NCBI GenBank assembly: GCA_007130265.1
Contig: SLST01000584.1
Location: 1 to 11,090, forward strand
Source: Spirochaetales bacterium
Lineage (GTDB): Bacteria > Spirochaetota > Spirochaetia > DSM-27196 > SLST01
Direction of reading: 5' to 3'
Length of the DNA: 11,090 nt
Made by a program: the position numbers and the translations under genes. The stretch's first letter is position 1. Each line of letters begins with the position of its first letter. The notes under the pieces were generated by a model. The model was not told where the DNA came from and searched no databases. It saw only the letters and a program-made list of their open reading frames with translations. Shown here piece after piece: positions 11,022 through 11,090 of this stretch.

Positions 11022-11049
11022 GCATCGCCCCTCTTACCACGAAGGATAG

Positions 11050-11090
11050 CAGGCCAGCCAGGATTCGAACCTGGAACATTCGGTTTTGGA
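11050..11090 (-). tRNA. tRNA-Trp (CCA anticodon), 3' part, cut by the window edge
   Basis: Reading the minus strand from 11090, the sequence begins at U33 and anticodon CCA. The 3' strand of the anticodon stem (ACCGA), a 5-nt variable loop, a T arm with stem CCAGG/CCTGG and loop TTCGAAT, the acceptor strand CTGGCCT and discriminator G then follow. Discriminator G fits tRNA-Trp. The terminal CCA is not encoded, since G is followed by CTA, so a CCA-adding enzyme must finish it. The 5' half lies outside the window. It ends 28 nt before secE, so the two are probably on one transcript and the tRNA is released by processing. Confidence 0.93.

Noticed and set aside
11022..11049. rpmG (L33) between tRNA-Trp and secE
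   Set aside because: Only 28 nt lie there. If rpmG is linked it must be upstream of the tRNA, outside the window.

Overview
The window is a complete, densely packed transcription/translation operon read entirely on the minus strand. In transcription order (right to left) it holds the 3' part of tRNA-Trp, secE, nusG, rplK (L11), rplA (L1), rplJ (L10), rplL (L7/L12), rpoB and rpoC. An array of 59-bp tandem repeats follows rpoC and runs off the left edge. All eight protein genes are intact, with good Shine-Dalgarno sequences and no frameshifts. The long plus-strand frames are antisense shadows typical of GC-rich coding DNA.

The most likely host is a GC-rich spirochaete (Spirochaetota, free-living Spirochaeta-like rather than Borrelia-like by base composition). 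This rests on remembered similarity of RpoC, RpoB and NusG to Treponema/Spirochaeta proteins, and on Asn at the RpoB position equivalent to E. coli Ser531. That residue occurs in Borrelia and Treponema and is associated with their natural rifampicin resistance. No database search was possible, so the lineage call is an inference.

Layout: 1-134 tandem repeat array with two hairpins per unit; 159-4406 rpoC; 11-nt gap; 4418-7930 rpoB; 7931-8058 spacer with a strong 11-bp hairpin (probable attenuator or processing site); 8059-8451 rplL; 8452-8554 spacer with two small hairpins; 8555-9091 rplJ; 4-nt gap; 9096-9779 rplA, abutting rplK 9780-10211 with no gap; 10212-10264 spacer folding into a likely L1-binding autoregulatory site; 10265-10819 nusG; 10842-11021 secE; 11050-11090 partial tRNA-Trp. 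No gene-free stretch exceeds 300 bases.

Functionally, SecE anchors the Sec translocon. NusG is the elongation factor linking RNA polymerase to Rho or the ribosome. L11, L1, L10 and L7/L12 form mobile stalks of the large ribosomal subunit. RpoB and RpoC form the catalytic core of RNA polymerase. The hairpins fall at the junctions where expression is usually tuned: before rplK (L1 feedback), around rplL (which needs several copies per ribosome) and before rpoB (polymerase is needed at lower level than ribosomal proteins). No previously undescribed biological system was found. The points most worth a second look are the downstream tandem repeat, the L1-site mimic, the absence of room for an L10 leader, and the rifampicin-site residue.
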